A stretch of DNA of 8,257 nt from Candidatus Falkowiibacteriota bacterium (GTDB lineage: Bacteria; Patescibacteriota; Patescibacteriia; Patescibacteriales; UBA12465): assembly GCA_903839955.1 (NCBI GenBank), contig CAIMEI010000099.1, forward strand, positions 1 to 8,257, read 5' to 3'. The notes under the pieces were generated by a model, which saw only the letters and a list, made by a program, of their open reading frames with translations, did not search any database and was not told where the DNA came from. This document shows positions 6,498 through 8,257 of this stretch, one piece after another; the stretch's first letter is position 1, and each line of letters opens with the position of its first letter. The translations under genes were made by a program, and so were the position numbers.

Positions 6498-6559
6498 ATT
6501 TATGGTTATTTTATTAAATATTAGCTAAATTTATCTTAAATTACCCGCACCGCAAAAGC

Positions 6560-6588
6560 TTGACAAAAAAAGATAAATAATGTATAAT
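6560..6588 (+). promoter_or_regulatory. Perfect-consensus sigma70 promoter of the GT4 gene
   Basis: TTGACA (6560-6565), an exact 17-base spacer and TATAAT (6583-6588) match the vegetative consensus at all twelve positions. The start near 6595 leaves a leader of only about 18 bases to ATG 6613, purine-rich but without a Shine-Dalgarno sequence. Strong constitutive expression is the simplest expectation. Confidence 0.92.
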
Positions 6589-6612
6589 ATAAAGTCAAAG
6601 TAAAGACAAACT

Positions 6613-7725
6613 ATGAAGATATTTCTCATCGGACAAAAAGGAATCCCGGCAAAAAACGGCGGTGTTGAGAAACACGTCGAAAATTTGGCCGTGCGCCTAG
6701 CCAAAGATGGCCAGGAAGTTTTTGTTTATGCCCGAAAGAACTATCAGGACAAGGACTTGAAAACCTATCAGGGGGTAAACATTATCACTCTCGGAAGTGT
6801 CGGCACCAAGAATTTGGATGCCATCACCCACACTTTCTTGGCCTGTCTGGATGTTATTTTCCGTCGCAAACCGGATGTGGTGCATTTCCATTCGGTCGGC
6901 CCCTCTTCCCTAATTCTCTTGATCAAATTATTTAGACCGCGCCTCAAGGTGGTTTTCACCTTTCATTGCCAAGACTACCGCCACCAGAAATGGGGCCGTT
7001 TTGCCCGCTGGTATCTGAAGCTCGGTGAAATGATCGGTTGTCGCTTTGCCAACCAAACCATTACTATTTCTCACGAATTACAGCGCTACGCTAAAGAAGC
7101 TTATGGTATTAATGCCGAATATATTCCTAACGGCGCCGAAGAAGTTGAGGAAACAGGAGATATTCTGCTTAAGCCCTGGAATTTGGCCAAAGACGAGTAC
7201 TTCGTCTCCATCTCCCGTTTAGTACGCCACAAGGGCATTCATTATTTGCTTGAAGCCTATAATCAATTAGCCACCGACAAAAAACTAGTGATTGTCGGCG
7301 ACGGCGCCTTTACCGATGACTACGTCGCAGAATTAAAAAAATTGGCCGGCAATAATCCAAAAATTATCTTTACCGGCAATCAAAGCGGCCAAACTCTGGC
7401 TCAGCTCTATACCAACGCCTACGCTTTCGTTCAACCTTCGGAATATGAAGGTTTGTCCGTCGCTCTATTAGAAGCCATGTCCTGCGGCCTGCCCTGCGTA
7501 GTCAGCGATATTGAGGCTAATACCGAAGCGGCAGCGGACACGGCCCTTATCTTTAAGAATAAAGACGTTGCCGATTTACAGAATAAATTGCAGGAATTAC
7601 TTAGTAATCCAGGACTAGCCAAGACGCTTGGCGAAAAAGCGCGGGAGCGCGCTAAAACCGAATACAATTGGGCGACGATTGTCCAAAACACTGAAAAATT
7701 ATATAATAACTTGATAAACAAGTAA
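6613..7725 (+). CDS. GT4 family glycosyltransferase (GT-B fold)
   Basis: This 370-residue retaining glycosyltransferase probably adds a sugar from a nucleotide donor to a lipid-linked or surface polysaccharide at the cytoplasmic face of the membrane. The N-terminal domain starts IGQKGIPAKNGGVEKHVE (6-23), the glycine-rich acceptor-side loop of this subgroup, and includes FTFHCQDYRHQKWG (115-128). The C-terminal domain has SISRLVRHKG (199-208), with the donor-phosphate Arg/Lys pair R202 and K207. It also has the EX7E motif, E279 to E287 in EYEGLSVALLEAMSCGLP (277-294). No signal peptide or membrane helix is seen. It is transcribed alone from its own consensus promoter. A role alongside the WecG-like enzyme in surface glycan assembly is inferred from proximity only; donor and acceptor are unknown. 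Confidence 0.95.
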   Translation: MKIFLIGQKGIPAKNGGVEKHVENLAVRLAKDGQEVFVYARKNYQDKDLKTYQGVNIITLGSVGTKNLDAITHTFLACLDVIFRRKPDVVHFHSVGPSSLILLIKLFRPRLKVVFTFHCQDYRHQKWGRFARWYLKLGEMIGCRFANQTITISHELQRYAKEAYGINAEYIPNGAEEVEETGDILLKPWNLAKDEYFVSISRLVRHKGIHYLLEAYNQLATDKKLVIVGDGAFTDDYVAELKKLAGNNPKIIFTGNQSGQTLAQLYTNAYAFVQPSEYEGLSVALLEAMSCGLPCVVSDIEANTEAAADTALIFKNKDVADLQNKLQELLSNPGLAKTLGEKARERAKTEYNWATIVQNTEKLYNNLINK

Positions 7726-7726
7726 T

Positions 7727-7751
7727 AAAAACGGCGGTTTTGTTCCGCCGC
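7727..7751 (-). terminator. Intrinsic terminator oriented on the minus strand, after the GT4 gene
   Basis: CGGCGG (7732-7737) and CCGCCG (7745-7750) form a GC-only stem around a 7-base loop. On the plus strand it is followed by CTAGAGATTC, with no T-tract. On the minus strand it runs directly into TTTTTATTA, and the stem gains a G-U pair. It therefore works best against transcription coming from the right. On the plus strand it may only act as an mRNA 3'-end hairpin. Confidence 0.65.
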
Positions 7752-7845
7752 TAGAGATTCTTCCAAAAAAAGAAGCTCTGGTCATGGAACAAAAAGATTC
7801 CAGGAAAACAATCTGAACATTAACAATAATAAATAAGTTTAAGCA

Positions 7846-8257
7846 ATGAAAAAGAACATCATCTTTATGTTTTTTGCTATCAGCCTGATAGCAGTAATTT
7901 TCTCTTCCTGCAAAAAGGAAGAAGATTTGAACCCAAGAGGAGCTAGCAATACTAACGGCTCTTTAACCGCTAGAATCGCCATTACCGGCAGTATCACCGC
8001 CGGCGATAGTGCTTTAATCGGGGCAACTTTGAACGCCTCCGGTGCCAGCAGCACTGGACCCATAAAATCATGGAAGATTTATTGGGGCGACAACACCATT
8101 GTCGGACCGATAAACATCATCAGCAATAACTCCGAAATAGGCGGCAGTCATGCCTATGCCTATTACGGGACCTATTTGTTAAGGCTAAGCGTCTTCAGCG
8201 GCTACAACGCCACCGGGGACAGCGCTAGTGACTACAAGTACATCTACATCGTGCCAA
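7846..8257 (+). CDS. Lipoprotein with a PKD-like domain (3'-truncated by window end)
   Basis: An open frame runs from ATG 7846 off the window end; 137 complete codons are visible. The N-terminus is a lipoprotein signal: basic MKKN, a hydrophobic stretch, then IFSSC with the lipidated cysteine at C22, followed by KKEED. The -3 residue is Phe, slightly off the usual lipobox. A Gly/Ser/Thr/Asn-rich linker leads into a PKD-like beta-sandwich. This shows KSWKIYWGDN (about 72-81), HAYAYYGTYLLRLSV (about 98-112) and YKYIYIVP at the edge, which match the PKD pattern of W-x-F/W-G-D, HxY and GxYxVxL. It would sit on the outer face of the membrane, with a role in adhesion or substrate binding by analogy. 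The leader has no clear promoter or Shine-Dalgarno sequence. The signal and KKEED spacer resemble Bacteroidetes surface lipoproteins. Confidence 0.82.
   Translation, partial: MKKNIIFMFFAISLIAVIFSSCKKEEDLNPRGASNTNGSLTARIAITGSITAGDSALIGATLNASGASSTGPIKSWKIYWGDNTIVGPINIISNNSEIGGSHAYAYYGTYLLRLSVFSGYNATGDSASDYKYIYIVP

Noticed and set aside
439..6531. Shared 11-mer TTAGCTAAATT at 440-450 and 6521-6531, each upstream of a sigma70 promoter
   Set aside because: An exact 11-base match is expected by chance several times in an AT-rich window of this size, and the distances to the -35 elements differ. It is probably not a common operator.
7784..7816. Ten-codon open frame (MEQKDSRKTI) upstream of the lipoprotein
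   Set aside because: It is too short to be supported, has no ribosome binding site, and its ATG lies within a possible hairpin. There is no evidence that it is a leader peptide.
7839..8063. Minus-strand open frame of 74 codons opposite the lipoprotein
   Set aside because: It is the complement of a plus-strand frame with a clear lipoprotein signal and PKD-like motifs. The ATG and leader fit the plus strand.

Overview
The window looks like a chromosome segment from a bacterium of the candidate phyla radiation (Patescibacteria), most likely a Parcubacteria-type lineage. The evidence is indirect. A GT4 glycosyltransferase has the IGQKGIPAKNGGVEKHVE-type N-terminus common in that group. A PcsB-type coiled-coil M23 peptidase has a Gly/Pro-rich insert just before HLHF. 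A WecG/TagA enzyme is fused to a Nudix domain, and no start codon has a Shine-Dalgarno sequence. No rRNA or other taxonomic marker is present except gltX, so the assignment is inference.

Layout. (1) 1-1421, plus strand: three consecutive genes for small, very hydrophobic proteins with about four membrane helices. They are related to one another and belong to no family I recognise. The first is cut by the window edge and ends in a terminator. The second and third form a two-gene operon with an ATGA overlap behind a sigma70-type promoter. (2) 1492-5403, minus strand: a secreted M23 peptidoglycan hydrolase with its own extended -10 promoter, preceded in transcription order by gltX (glutamyl-tRNA synthetase) and, 6 bases upstream of gltX, the WecG/TagA-Nudix fusion gene. 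(3) 5472-6434, plus strand: a CorA-like two-helix metal channel whose GMN signature reads AMR. Its promoter overlaps the opposing promoter of the WecG-Nudix gene. (4) 6613-7725, plus strand: a GT4 glycosyltransferase behind a perfect TTGACA-17-TATAAT promoter. (5) 7846-8257, plus strand: the 5' part of a lipoprotein gene with a PKD-like domain, cut by the window end.

Functionally the window is dominated by the cell envelope: wall remodelling (M23), surface glycan synthesis (WecG-like and GT4), ion transport (CorA-like), a surface lipoprotein and a cluster of unknown membrane proteins. gltX is the one housekeeping gene. Promoters are close to sigma70 consensus with 17-base spacers, leaders are short (roughly 18-40 bases) and lack Shine-Dalgarno sequences. 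The best candidates for something undescribed are the tandem four-helix membrane family, the GT26-Nudix fusion with a shortened Nudix box, and the CorA homologue lacking GMN. I saw no mobile element, CRISPR array, tRNA or rRNA.
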